Assembly (NCBI GenBank): GCA_000622025.1
Contig: JHWU01000008.1
Location: 1 to 64,000, forward strand
DNA: 64,000 nucleotides
Direction: 5' to 3'
From: Lachnospiraceae bacterium AD3010
Lineage (GTDB): Bacteria > Bacillota > Clostridia > Lachnospirales > Lachnospiraceae
The translations under genes and the position numbers were made by a program. A model generated the notes under the pieces. It saw only the letters and a list, made by a program, of their open reading frames with translations, made no database searches and was not told the DNA's origin. How positions within the stretch are numbered: position 1 is the first letter of the stretch; every line of letters begins with the position of its first letter. Positions 53,924 to 63,558 of this stretch are shown piece after piece.

Positions 53924-56575
53924 ATGTCAGATTCGCTAGCTGACAAAAAAATAAAGAATATTATGAAAGCGGGAGGCATTTTTCTCATATGCCTCTCCGC
54001 TTTTCTTGTTGTACTTTTTCAGATCTATCATCATTACAAGAGCCGCAGGATGAATCTGGCAAAGGATACCGGGAAAGCTGTAGAATCCCGTCTTATCGAA
54101 TATATTGATGCCGGTATGTACTGCACGGATATGCTTAATATCATCTGCACCGGTTACGGTATAAGAGAAAAAGAGAAGATAGATTCAGCCTGTGAGAAGT
54201 TCATGAACGGGGAATACGATCTTCTAAAGATGGTCATGATATTTAATGGGGACGAGCTTGAATATATCTATCCCTCCGATGCCAGAGGGGTCATCGTTCC
54301 GGATCTTTTAACAGAAGGGAATACCCTGTCCAGCGAGGCTGCCTATTCCAGAGTGAGCGGTGGAAAGATAATATCCGACTCATTTAATCTTTTGAGCGGA
54401 GAAAAGGTCTTTGCCATTGTCCAGTTTTTCAGGGAGGAATCCTCCGATACACCGGAAGGCAGCGAAAGGATGGGCTATGCAGTTGTCGTTATCGATCAGG
54501 ATGAGCTCTTAAAACGCTCCGGTGTATATGATCTAAGCAGCCAGGGCTATAATTACAGGTTTTACAGGATCAACCCCGCTACGGGTATAGTTAGGAATCT
54601 TGCGGCCTTTGGAGAGGAATTCATGACCCAGCCTGTAGCTGTGGATATGTCCATGCCGAATAATGAAATTTGGCATCTCCTGCTTTCCCTAAACGGAGGC
54701 TGGGTAAATACCGCCGAGGTTGCCGCAGGGCTCACAATAGCCCTTCTTCTGTCATTTCTGACCTCAATTGTTTTTTATCTGTTTTTCTCCTTAAAGGGAA
54801 GGGAAGAGGATTTACGCCGTCTTTCCTATTCAGATCCTCTTACAAAGGTCAGGAATTCCAGAGCCTATACGGATACTCTTGAGGATCTAAGATCAAGTCA
54901 GGAAAAATACGGGATCATTTATATAGATGTAAATAATTTCAAGAAAATAAATGATACCTACGGCCACAAGACGGGGGATGAGATACTGCATATTACTGCG
55001 GAAAGACTGGCAAATGTTATTCGTCACGGAGATACGGTATTCAGGATCGGAGGAGACGAGTTTGCAGCCGTAATCCGTGGGAATCACGAAAAGAGCTTTT
55101 ATGAGGGGATCATACGAAGGATGAAGGATGTGATGAACAGAAAAGTCACATTCTCAGGCAAAGCTGTAAATGTGTCCATAAGCTGCGGTTTCGCACGTTT
55201 CCCCGAAGATGGTACGGACTATGAATCCGTGATACAGATCGCCGACTCCGAAATGTATAAGGATAAGGCACTGCAAAAGAGTATGGAGACGGGAGGCTCC
55301 TACTGGTTTGACCATGATGTTATGACCGGTCTGTATAACAGGGACGGTTTCTTTAAGGCAGTTTCATTAAGATTAAAGGAAAACAGTATTTCCGGCTATT
55401 ATATGATAAGTACCGACATCCGGAATTTTAAGATCATAAACCAGCTTTACGGTATGGGCAAGGGAAATGAAGTCCTTGTTAATGAAGCCAGGCTTTTAAC
55501 CATTGAATACGGTGAAAAGGGTATGATCTGTGCCCGGATAAACGGTGATCTCTTTTCCCTTCTTATCGACAAGGATGTTTATAATGAGGAGGAGCTGCTC
55601 TCCATTATAAAGGATTTTGCCAAGAATGCCGTTGGAGACGGATACAGAATGGTGATAAAGATCGGTGTTTATGAGGTGGAGAATCCGGAAATGAGTCCCG
55701 CCATAATGCTGGATAAGACAGCCATTGCATTAAAGAGCGTATATGACGACGAGGAAACTGAGCTCGTATACTACACTGAGGACATGATGAAGGACACCCT
55801 GGTTGAGAATGAAGTCCTTTCCCGCTTTGACAGGGCGCTTCTTAACGACGAATTCAAGATGTATCTGCAGCCACAGGTCGATAAGGATGGAAATCTTCTT
55901 GGAGCTGAGGCTCTTGCCCGCTGGGTTTCGGACGGAAAGGTAGTATCCCCGGCAGAATTTATACCTGTGCTTGAAAAGACGAACCAGATATACAGGCTGG
56001 ATGAGGTTATTTGGGAAAAGGCAGCAAAAAAGCTTAATGACTGGAAGGGTACTCCTCTTGAAAAAATGAGTATTTCCGTAAATATCTCTCCAAAGGACAT
56101 CTATTATCTGGATATAGAGAATAATCTAAGGGAACTGAGGGCCAAGTACGACCTTACCCCCGACAAGCTAAAGCTTGAGATCACGGAAACCGCGGTAATG
56201 CTGGACAGAACGGACGGCTCGAAGCTTGTTGACAAGCTTCAGGAGCAGGGCTTCCAGGTGGAGATGGATGACTTCGGCAGCGGCTACTCATCTCTAAATA
56301 TGCTTAAGGATATAAAGATAGACGTTTTGAAGATAGATATGGGCTTCTTAAATAAGACCGATGATGAGGAAAGAGCCAGAGTTATCCTGGATTCAGTGGT
56401 ATCAATGGCGAAAAAGCTCGGAATGACGGTCATTGCAGAGGGCGTGGAGAGCAAAAAGCAGCTGGGATTTTTGTCAGAAATGGGCTGCGACATCTTCCAG
56501 GGCTTCTATTTCTCAAAGCCTGTTTCTCCCGAGAGCTTTGAGCTTGTTTACAGGGATACTGAGGTCAATCAGTAA
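53924..56575 (+). CDS. Membrane GGDEF-GGDEF(degenerate)-EAL protein
   Basis: This encodes 883 residues behind AGGAGC. Two membrane helices (about 18-36 and 265-290) flank an extracellular sensor. The first GGDEF domain is intact (RIGGDEFAAV at about 374-383). A second GGDEF-like domain (about 465-600) has ARINGDLFSLL instead, so it is inactive. The EAL domain is intact (EALARW with Glu662, DDFGSGYSS, EGVES). It can in principle both make and break cyclic-di-GMP. It is coupled to the chemoreceptor upstream and its end overlaps the convergent LRR gene by 11 bp. Confidence 0.9.
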   Translation: MSDSLADKKIKNIMKAGGIFLICLSAFLVVLFQIYHHYKSRRMNLAKDTGKAVESRLIEYIDAGMYCTDMLNIICTGYGIREKEKIDSACEKFMNGEYDLLKMVMIFNGDELEYIYPSDARGVIVPDLLTEGNTLSSEAAYSRVSGGKIISDSFNLLSGEKVFAIVQFFREESSDTPEGSERMGYAVVVIDQDELLKRSGVYDLSSQGYNYRFYRINPATGIVRNLAAFGEEFMTQPVAVDMSMPNNEIWHLLLSLNGGWVNTAEVAAGLTIALLLSFLTSIVFYLFFSLKGREEDLRRLSYSDPLTKVRNSRAYTDTLEDLRSSQEKYGIIYIDVNNFKKINDTYGHKTGDEILHITAERLANVIRHGDTVFRIGGDEFAAVIRGNHEKSFYEGIIRRMKDVMNRKVTFSGKAVNVSISCGFARFPEDGTDYESVIQIADSEMYKDKALQKSMETGGSYWFDHDVMTGLYNRDGFFKAVSLRLKENSISGYYMISTDIRNFKIINQLYGMGKGNEVLVNEARLLTIEYGEKGMICARINGDLFSLLIDKDVYNEEELLSIIKDFAKNAVGDGYRMVIKIGVYEVENPEMSPAIMLDKTAIALKSVYDDEETELVYYTEDMMKDTLVENEVLSRFDRALLNDEFKMYLQPQVDKDGNLLGAEALARWVSDGKVVSPAEFIPVLEKTNQIYRLDEVIWEKAAKKLNDWKGTPLEKMSISVNISPKDIYYLDIENNLRELRAKYDLTPDKLKLEITETAVMLDRTDGSKLVDKLQEQGFQVEMDDFGSGYSSLNMLKDIKIDVLKIDMGFLNKTDDEERARVILDSVVSMAKKLGMTVIAEGVESKKQLGFLSEMGCDIFQGFYFSKPVSPESFELVYRDTEVNQ

Positions 56576-57080
56576 GGGGATATTCGCAGTTCCATGGCCA
56601 CTGCTTATTATACGGAAAAAAGTTATATCGGATATATTCGTATTCTGTGCCGCGTTTTGCGGCATTTTCTTTTATAGCTTCCTTAACAGCTTCTTTAATT
56701 TCAGGCTCCACACCATAGAGGGCATATTGGTTAATCTTAGTGACACTTCCAGGTATTTCCGCCTTGTCAAGGGCCTGGGGGAAGCAGATAAGAGTGGTCA
56801 TTTCCTTGTCATAGAGGCAGTAGCTGAAGGAAGTGAAGTAGGGATTTCCTTCCGCTACCTCAATATATCTTAGGTTTATCTGGTTTCTGAAGGTATCAGC
56901 CTCAATCGATGCAATGTCCTCTCCGATATGTATACCGGTGACATTATTATTGGGGCGCATGGAATGGTTATCAAGAATGGTAAGGGGGAGACCGTCTTTC
57001 TCAGCTCTTACTTCCTTAAGACCAAAGGATCCTGTTATAAGAAAAAATAAGCTTAATGCTATAAATACTGTTTTTTTCAT
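56565..57080 (-). CDS. Secreted leucine-rich repeat (BspA-type) protein, short
   Basis: This encodes 171 residues. A signal peptide (KKTVFIALSLFFLITGSFG) is followed by about two BspA-type repeats (IGEDIASIEADTFRNQINL; IPGSVTKINQYALYG) and an unrelated tail with WPWNCEYP at the end. It is much shorter than typical BspA proteins. It starts 1 base after the stop of the metallo-beta-lactamase-fold gene, so both form one unit. The 3' end overlaps the convergent EAL gene. Confidence 0.65.
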   Translation of the reverse strand: MKKTVFIALSLFFLITGSFGLKEVRAEKDGLPLTILDNHSMRPNNNVTGIHIGEDIASIEADTFRNQINLRYIEVAEGNPYFTSFSYCLYDKEMTTLICFPQALDKAEIPGSVTKINQYALYGVEPEIKEAVKEAIKENAAKRGTEYEYIRYNFFPYNKQWPWNCEYPLTD

Positions 57081-57081
57081 A

Positions 57082-58014
57082 TCAAGATGGCGGCGGTCCG
57101 GCCATTTTGCAATAATCGCCGCAGGTTTCTTCTATTCCCTCTTTATCAAAAACTATCTCAAAGGTGCCGTAGTCCTTTGTATCATAGAATTCAATATCAT
57201 TTTCCTTAAGCTCCCGGGTTATATCCTCAGAAGCCGGCTCATCGGATGATGAGGTGATGACCGCCATTTCCGGGGTCGTTAGCTGAAGAAGCTCATCAAC
57301 ACTTTTAAAATCCCTGCCATGGGAAGGCATCTTCAAAACATCACAGTCAAGATCATCACGTGTAAGAACCTCTGAAAGCCTGTAATCCTCAGCGTCTCCG
57401 GTAAAGAGCATGGAGCCCCGGGGTGACTCCACCTTCACAATAAGGGAGGAATTATTATCGTCGCTGTCCGGATAATCGGTTTTTTCCGGTGGGATTATCA
57501 GAATACTTAGACCTCCTCCGTCTATATTAATATCGGATGACGGGACCTCATTATCAAGCCCTTTTTTTTTCATTGCCTCAAAGAATTTTTCTGTTCTCTT
57601 GCCGGAATTTGTCCTGTAGGTGGTTATTATCCTTTCAACTGGATAATTCTTAATGATCTTTGAAGCACCTCCTACATGATCCTTGTCAAAGTGGGATATG
57701 ACCAAAAGATCCAGGCTTCCGTCGGTCTTTTTCTTAAGCGCGGAAAGGATCTCATCTCCATCATCCTTGTAACCACAGTCGATCAGCATATCGAAGTCCT
57801 TCGAGGTAATAAGGAAAGAATCTCCTTTTCCGGCATCAAAGCAGGTGACCCGGAAATCACCGTTTTCCATATCAGCTTTTCCGCTGTCAGAGATTTCAGG
57901 AACCTCTATTAACGGCGGAGGTGAAGAAGCTTTTTCTGAACTTACGTTTTCGGCACAGGAACTGGATAAAATTAAGAACAATATGAGAAAAGACAGGGTT
58001 TTCATCTGCTTCAT
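57082..58014 (-). CDS. Metallo-beta-lactamase-fold lipoprotein (ComEC-C-like)
   Basis: The ATG at 58014, about 11 bases after GGGAG, gives 310 residues; an upstream in-frame ATG lacks a site. The lipobox-like LILSSSC anchors it. DAGKGDSFLI, ISHFDKDHVGGA (metal site), FTGDAED and MPSHGRD match the metallo-beta-lactamase fold of the C-terminal ComEC group. It should hydrolyse a phosphodiester or ester outside the membrane; the substrate is unknown. It is cotranscribed with the short LRR protein. Confidence 0.8.
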   Translation of the reverse strand: MKQMKTLSFLILFLILSSSCAENVSSEKASSPPPLIEVPEISDSGKADMENGDFRVTCFDAGKGDSFLITSKDFDMLIDCGYKDDGDEILSALKKKTDGSLDLLVISHFDKDHVGGASKIIKNYPVERIITTYRTNSGKRTEKFFEAMKKKGLDNEVPSSDINIDGGGLSILIIPPEKTDYPDSDDNNSSLIVKVESPRGSMLFTGDAEDYRLSEVLTRDDLDCDVLKMPSHGRDFKSVDELLQLTTPEMAVITSSSDEPASEDITRELKENDIEFYDTKDYGTFEIVFDKEGIEETCGDYCKMAGPPPS

Positions 58015-58113
58015 TATTTTCAAATCTCCCACATAGTGATAAAATATATGTTGGTTTTTTGTGCGTCTGCCATAAGCTGTATTTTATGATATTTTTGATT
58101 CGGAAATCAATCC

Positions 58114-59199
58114 ATGAAGAATAAATTTTTTGCTTTTGGTATAGGTTTCATAGTTCTTTTTCTCGGATTTATCATAGTGACCCTGCATTTTTCGGGCAGA
58201 AATGCCAAAGATAACCGCAGGCTGAAGATCGGTCTTGTCCTTAACGGGACCCATGATGACAGGGGACTTTCCCAGGTGCATTATGATCCTCTTTATGATA
58301 TCGCGAAAAAGAGGGATCTGGTGCTGGAGTATTACGAGAATGTGCCTTATGACAGCAGGGCAAAAGACACACTTGAAGAGCTGGTGGATGACGGCTGCGG
58401 CTTTATTGTAGTTAATTCTGCGTACTATGAGGATTATGTAAGGGAGGCATCCTTTGAGCATCCGGATGTTTGCTTTGTCTGTTTTTACGGAAAAAGCTTT
58501 CTGAATAATTTTCTGACCTTTTCCGGACGGCTCTACCAGGCACACTATCTTACCGGGATAGTTGCGGGCCTGCAGACGGATACCGGAAAGATCGGGTACT
58601 TCTCAGAGAATCCGGACCGTATTCTTATCTGCGGTGTTAATGCATTTACCCTGGGAGTAAAAAAGGCAAATCCCTTTGCGGATGTTATCCTTAAATACAG
58701 AAATGAAAAAGAGGACTCGGATAATATTAGGGAGCTTAAGGAAAAATATAATATTGATGTTCTGGCCTGTGACGGAAACTCTGACAGTGCTCTTGTGACT
58801 GCCGACAAGCTTGGTATCGGAACCATCGGTATTCATCTGGATAACAGCTCTTTATATCCTCATACATACCTCACAGCAGCGGTGTGGGATTTTCATTCCT
58901 TTTATGATGAGCAGATATCAAACTGTGAAAAGGGTGTATTTCGGGGAGATAACTTAAATCTTGGTATAGATGATGATGCTGTTGATATTGCCCCCTTAAC
59001 AAAAAATGTCAAGGATAACATAGAAGAAATACTGGAAGCTGAAAGAGATCTTTTGAAAAAAAGAAAGACGGACGTGTTCTACGGACCGATTTTTGACCGC
59101 AACGGAGAGGAAAGAGTGTTCAGCGGTGAATCCATGCCGGACAGGGAGGTGCTTTACAATCAGAACTGGTATGTTTCCGGGGTGAAAATAGATGAATAA
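58114..59199 (+). CDS. BMP-family binding protein 1, membrane-anchored
   Basis: This encodes 361 residues. An N-terminal helix (about 5-27) without a lipobox Cys anchors it outside the membrane. The rest follows the BMP/PnrA-type fold (KIGLVLNGTHDDRGLSQ, ITGIVAGLQTDTGKIGYF-like TGIVAGLQTDTGKIGYF, GVNAFTLGVKKANP). BMP proteins usually feed nucleosides to ABC importers, but no importer genes are nearby. Instead it overlaps a second BMP gene by 8 bp and then a kinase. No clear ribosome site precedes the ATG. Confidence 0.8.
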   Translation: MKNKFFAFGIGFIVLFLGFIIVTLHFSGRNAKDNRRLKIGLVLNGTHDDRGLSQVHYDPLYDIAKKRDLVLEYYENVPYDSRAKDTLEELVDDGCGFIVVNSAYYEDYVREASFEHPDVCFVCFYGKSFLNNFLTFSGRLYQAHYLTGIVAGLQTDTGKIGYFSENPDRILICGVNAFTLGVKKANPFADVILKYRNEKEDSDNIRELKEKYNIDVLACDGNSDSALVTADKLGIGTIGIHLDNSSLYPHTYLTAAVWDFHSFYDEQISNCEKGVFRGDNLNLGIDDDAVDIAPLTKNVKDNIEEILEAERDLLKKRKTDVFYGPIFDRNGEERVFSGESMPDREVLYNQNWYVSGVKIDE

Positions 59200-60304
59200 A
59201 AATAAGAATCTGACATTACACCTCCTTTTTGCTCTGACTTTTATACTTATATCGCTTGCCCTTTACTATACCATCACTACCTTTGGGCAAGGAAGCGGGT
59301 CCGGCAGGATAAAGATCGGTTTTATACTTGACGGGGATATTAATGATAAGGGATGGAATGAAAGCAACGCAGAGGGAATCTATGGAGCCCGTGAGAATCT
59401 GGGTTTTGATCTTTTTCTCTGTGATAATATCGGGGGATCTGAGGATAAGCTCTATAAAACAGTAAAAGAAATGGCGGCCAAAGGCTGCCGGGCCATAATC
59501 TTAAGCAGCGGCAATTTTGAAAAGATGATGGAAAAGTATTCCGGAGAATTCTCGGACATAACTTTTTTCTGCAATTCCTCAGCCACCGGAGAGCTGAATT
59601 TTGTGAATTATTCCTCAAGGATCTATCAGGCCAGGTTTCTGTCGGGTGTGATAGCGGGGATGATGACCGAGAGTAACAGGATAGGATATATCGGAGCAAT
59701 TCCAGATGCTGAAGGAAACCGCGGGATAAATGCCTTTGCCCTTGGGGTCCAGACTGTTAATGCAGACGCAAAGGTGCAGGTGATCTTTACAGGAAGCTAT
59801 TCTGACAAAGAATCGGAAAATAAAGCTGCAGAACGGCTTATAAATGACTATGACTGTGATATCTACACTGCTCATACCAATGTGAATAATACCCTTGAAA
59901 CCGCAGCCAGGTATAATGTACATTATATTGGTTGTCATAGACCCACAGGGAGCTCTATGGAGCTCGCCAGCGTGGATACCGACTGGGATATGATCTATAC
60001 GGATCTCATAAGGGAATTCATAAAGGGAAACATTGTCAATGAAAGCACATACTGGTACGGGCTTGAGGGGGATTACGTAAAGCTTGGCTTCATTTCCTAT
60101 CTGGTTCCGGAAAGAGTAAAGTTCAGGGTTGATTCTGAGAAGAGGCGGATCATCAGAGGTATGGATGTATTCAGCAATATGATAAAAGACAATATGGGAA
60201 ACACGCTCTGCCGTTCGGGAGAAAATATGCCGGACAGCAGGCTTACTTATGATATGAACTGGTATGTCAGGGGAGTAAAAGTAATAGATGAAAATGATCA
60301 ATGA
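59192..60304 (+). CDS. BMP-family binding protein 2, membrane-anchored
   Basis: This encodes 370 residues, overlapping the previous gene by 8 bp. N-terminal helix (about 8-28), then KIGFILDGDINDKGWNESN, SGVIAGMMTESNRIGYIG and GINAFALGVQTVN, the ordered BMP motifs. It is clearly paralogous to BMP 1 and also ends DMNWYVRGVKV. It overlaps the kinase gene by 17 bp. The two BMP proteins may bind different ligands or form a heterodimer in front of the kinase. Confidence 0.8.
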   Translation: MNKNKNLTLHLLFALTFILISLALYYTITTFGQGSGSGRIKIGFILDGDINDKGWNESNAEGIYGARENLGFDLFLCDNIGGSEDKLYKTVKEMAAKGCRAIILSSGNFEKMMEKYSGEFSDITFFCNSSATGELNFVNYSSRIYQARFLSGVIAGMMTESNRIGYIGAIPDAEGNRGINAFALGVQTVNADAKVQVIFTGSYSDKESENKAAERLINDYDCDIYTAHTNVNNTLETAARYNVHYIGCHRPTGSSMELASVDTDWDMIYTDLIREFIKGNIVNESTYWYGLEGDYVKLGFISYLVPERVKFRVDSEKRRIIRGMDVFSNMIKDNMGNTLCRSGENMPDSRLTYDMNWYVRGVKVIDENDQ

Positions 60305-63062
60305 CAGGATCAGGATCATAATCGTCTGGATCCTTTTCATAGTGGTTTTCATAGTGGCCGGTGTTCTTTTAAACAGCCGTCTTACTAATGTCCTGCACAG
60401 TTATATCGAGAGTCAGGTCTGTGAGCAGGCTGACCGAATGGCCTCCGTTGTATCTGAAAAGCTTTTCAGGGAAACGGACAAGCTTCGATATATTTCCAGA
60501 GTAATAGAAAACCATGGCGGTCATGTGGTTGATGCGGTTTCCGCAGACAGCATCCACAGAAAAATGGGTGTACAGACACTTGCCGGAAGTGCACTTAGCG
60601 GAGAAGCACTTGATATTACGGTCTTCCAGGGGATTCAGGACTCTTTCAGGGGAGATTCTTCCATAAGCTATGTAAAAAATGAGGGGGTCCTGTTTACAGT
60701 ACCCGTATATAATAAAAAGAATGTCCGTTATGTGATCTATGAGCTTTTTGATGATTATGCCATGAAGGAAAGCCTTTCCCTTCTTTCCAGTGACAGCAGA
60801 AAGGTCGTAGTGACCACCAGGGGAGGAGATATCATCATTCCCTTCAGTGATGTCACCAAAAACGAAATTGCATACTTTGAAAGCCGTGCATACAGGGATA
60901 TCTTTAATGAGCTAAGCAGCAGCATGGAGCTTAATTCCTCTGCTGCGGGATTCTATTCGGTAAACGGTGCCCGGCATATCTTTTTCACTGCGGACATACC
61001 ATATACCCCCTTCCGTCTTCAGGGTTATATGGAGCCTGATATCATGTCTGCAGGTATGCTTGATGCCTCCAAGCTTGTGATATATGCCTTTGCTTTTCTG
61101 CTGGTGCTTTATGCTGTGGGAAGTCTCTATCTCATCATTGCGACTGAAAAGGCAGAGGAGAGTGATGAGCTTAGAAAGGCAAAGCAGCAGGCCGAGGAAG
61201 CAAACCGGGCAAAGAGTGATTTCCTCGCCAGTATGTCCCATGAGATCAGAACACCTATTAATGCTGTACTCGGTATGGATGAGATGATAATCCGGGAAAG
61301 CGATAACGAGCATATTCTTGAATATGCATCGAATATCAATAATGCCGGAAAATCCCTGCTTAATCTCGTAAATGATATTCTGGACTTCTCAAAGATCGAA
61401 GCCGGGAAGATGGAAATATTAAAAGACGAATACAAAACGAGCTTTATGATCACTGACCTTGTAAATATGATAGCTGTCAGGGCGCATAATAAGGGACTCG
61501 AATTTATAGTAAATGCTGCTCCGGATCTTCCTTCTGTTTTATTTGGAGATGAGGACAGGGTAAAGCAGTGTATCTTAAATCTTCTTACCAATGCGGTGAA
61601 GTATACGGATAAGGGAAGCGTTACCTTTGATCTCAATTTTGAAAAGCACTCTGACAAGGAAATCATCCTGGATGTAAGCGTAAAGGATACCGGAATTGGT
61701 ATCAGACCTGAAGATCAGATAAAGCTTTTCTCACCCTTCGAGCGCGTGGATCTGCAGCGAAACAGAAATATCGAGGGTACAGGTCTTGGACTCAGCATCG
61801 TCCAGAATCTCCTGCGGATCATGGATTCAAAGCTTGAGCTTCAGAGTGAGTACGGTAAGGGTTCCACCTTCTCCTTCAGATTGAAGCAGGAGGTATCGGA
61901 CTGGAAGAGAATGGGCGATTTTGCCGAGGCTTATAAAAAATCCATTCTTACTCAGAATAAGTATACTGAGCTTTTCAGGGCACCTGAAGCTGCCATCCTT
62001 GTTGTTGATGATACAGAGATGAACCTTACAGTATTCAAGGGGCTTCTTAAGAAGACCAGGATCAGTATAGATACTGCCACAAGCGGAAATGATGCACTGA
62101 AGATGATCCGCGTTCGTCATTACGATATGATGTTTATCGACCATCGTATGCCTGTAATGGATGGTATAGATACCCTCAATGCAATGAACGAGCTTGAGGG
62201 TAATAAGAGCAAGGGAGTTCCCTGTGTTGCATTTACTGCAAATGCCGGAGCAGGCTCCAGGGAAAAATACAGAAGCTATGGCTTTGATGATTATATTTCC
62301 AAGCCGGTTTCTCCCTCTGAGCTTGAAGAGATCATATTAAGATATCTCCCTCCGGAAAAGATTGAGCTAATTGATCCGGATGAAGCAATGGCAGATGATC
62401 AGCAGGAAGAGATCAGGGATGAGGATCAGGATTTCATCAACGCCTATCAGGCTGCAGAGGGATTGAGCTACAATGTGGCCATTGCAAGCTGCGGGGATGT
62501 TTCGGTTCTTAAGGATTCAGCCATAACCTTCTATAAGACCATTGATGAAAGGGCGGAGGAGATCCGCAGCTTTTTGGAAAATGAGGATGTGACCAATTAC
62601 ACCATTAAGGTACATGCATTAAAAAGCTCTGCTAGAATAATCGGTGCCGTGGATCTCTCCGTAAAGGCTGAGTATCTGGAGCGCTGTGGTAATGAGGGAA
62701 ATCTTGAAGAGATAAAGAAACGTACCGATGAGCTTTTGAATGATTACACATCCTTAAAGAGCGTCCTGTCCTTTATCTATACAGAATATCTGGATACAGA
62801 TGAAAAGGACAGTGATACGGCAATGCAGGATCTTTTCAGGGAGGCTTTGAGAAGAGAGACCCTTATGCAGTTTATTCTGGACGTAAGAGAAGCTGCCGAT
62901 GATTTTGATTTTGACAGGATACTTGACAATATCAGGCTCATTAAGGAGTATAAGCTTACGGATGAGCTTAAGGAAGAGCTGAAACGCCTTAATGATGCAG
63001 CAGACAGATTTGATGATGTCAGGGTAAGGGAAATACTGGACAGATTGGAAGTAATACTTTGA
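60288..63062 (+). CDS. Hybrid histidine kinase (receiver-Hpt) coupled to BMP proteins
   Basis: This encodes 924 residues. Two membrane helices (about 8-26 and 262-284) flank a periplasmic-side sensor of about 235 residues. Then HisKA (DFLASMSHEIRTPINAVLG, His318), ATPase domain (DRVKQCILNLLTNAVKY; GTGLGLSIV), a receiver (Asp618 in MMFIDHRMPVMDG) and an Hpt domain (His776 in VHALKSSARIIGA), plus a helical tail. Phosphate can run His-Asp-His within one chain, with the final receiver elsewhere. The 17-bp overlap with BMP 2 suggests that ligand-loaded BMP proteins signal through this kinase. Confidence 0.9.
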   Translation: MKMINDRIRIIIVWILFIVVFIVAGVLLNSRLTNVLHSYIESQVCEQADRMASVVSEKLFRETDKLRYISRVIENHGGHVVDAVSADSIHRKMGVQTLAGSALSGEALDITVFQGIQDSFRGDSSISYVKNEGVLFTVPVYNKKNVRYVIYELFDDYAMKESLSLLSSDSRKVVVTTRGGDIIIPFSDVTKNEIAYFESRAYRDIFNELSSSMELNSSAAGFYSVNGARHIFFTADIPYTPFRLQGYMEPDIMSAGMLDASKLVIYAFAFLLVLYAVGSLYLIIATEKAEESDELRKAKQQAEEANRAKSDFLASMSHEIRTPINAVLGMDEMIIRESDNEHILEYASNINNAGKSLLNLVNDILDFSKIEAGKMEILKDEYKTSFMITDLVNMIAVRAHNKGLEFIVNAAPDLPSVLFGDEDRVKQCILNLLTNAVKYTDKGSVTFDLNFEKHSDKEIILDVSVKDTGIGIRPEDQIKLFSPFERVDLQRNRNIEGTGLGLSIVQNLLRIMDSKLELQSEYGKGSTFSFRLKQEVSDWKRMGDFAEAYKKSILTQNKYTELFRAPEAAILVVDDTEMNLTVFKGLLKKTRISIDTATSGNDALKMIRVRHYDMMFIDHRMPVMDGIDTLNAMNELEGNKSKGVPCVAFTANAGAGSREKYRSYGFDDYISKPVSPSELEEIILRYLPPEKIELIDPDEAMADDQQEEIRDEDQDFINAYQAAEGLSYNVAIASCGDVSVLKDSAITFYKTIDERAEEIRSFLENEDVTNYTIKVHALKSSARIIGAVDLSVKAEYLERCGNEGNLEEIKKRTDELLNDYTSLKSVLSFIYTEYLDTDEKDSDTAMQDLFREALRRETLMQFILDVREAADDFDFDRILDNIRLIKEYKLTDELKEELKRLNDAADRFDDVRVREILDRLEVIL

Positions 63063-63067
63063 TTAAA

Positions 63068-63305
63068 GCGCCAAAAGTAATTGTCACCACACAAGCTTGC
63101 TTGTGGTGGGGACAAGAACTTTGGGCGCACCCCTACACGAGCATGAAGTGGGGCGCACGATGTCCAGTGGACATCGGTTTTGCGCCGACCGGAGCGGAGC
63201 GGAGAAGGAGCCCCACGAAATGCGAGTGTGGGGTAGGATTGTGGGAGTGCGAAGCACGGAACAATCCGTATTTAATCAAAATGTGACTTTTGGCGTCCGA
63301 ATCAT
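63068..63305. repeat. Palindromic element with ..CGCCAAAAGT ends, copy 2
   Basis: The left end GCGCCAAAAGT lies at 63068-63078 and the right end ACTTTTGGCGTCCGAATCAT at 63286-63305. The right end is the reverse complement of the left end of the element at 41220. The inside has many hairpins (CACCACACAAGCTTGCTTGTGGTG; GTGCGAAGCAC). No gene is supported in 63063-63409. Confidence 0.75.
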
Positions 63306-63308
63306 ACT

Positions 63309-63403
63309 TTATTATCGACAAAAAACATTGTAGATTATCGATTAAAAACATCGTAGATATTTTTTGTCGAACGCCCCATCCTTCGGCAAGCGAAAGATGG
63401 GGC
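63309..63403. other. Inverted repeats before tRNA-Thr
   Basis: TCGACAAAAAACAT (63317-63330) pairs with ATATTTTTTGTCGA (63357-63370), around two near-identical AAAAACAT(T/C)GTAGAT words. Right after it GCCCCATC and GATGGGGC form a hairpin (63373-63403), which on the minus strand could terminate the tRNA-Thr transcript. Confidence 0.5.
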
Positions 63404-63409
63404 GACATA

Positions 63410-63482
<73 letters not shown>

Positions 63483-63558
63483 ATCTGCAAATCAGCTTTT
63501 TTAGTTTACTATACGGCAATACAAAAATCAAGATAAAAAAGAAAGGGTGTGTGTAGTT

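Noticed and set aside
63059-63408. Small frames over the palindromic repeat before tRNA-Thr
   Set aside because: They overlap inverted repeats on both strands and have no coding signals.
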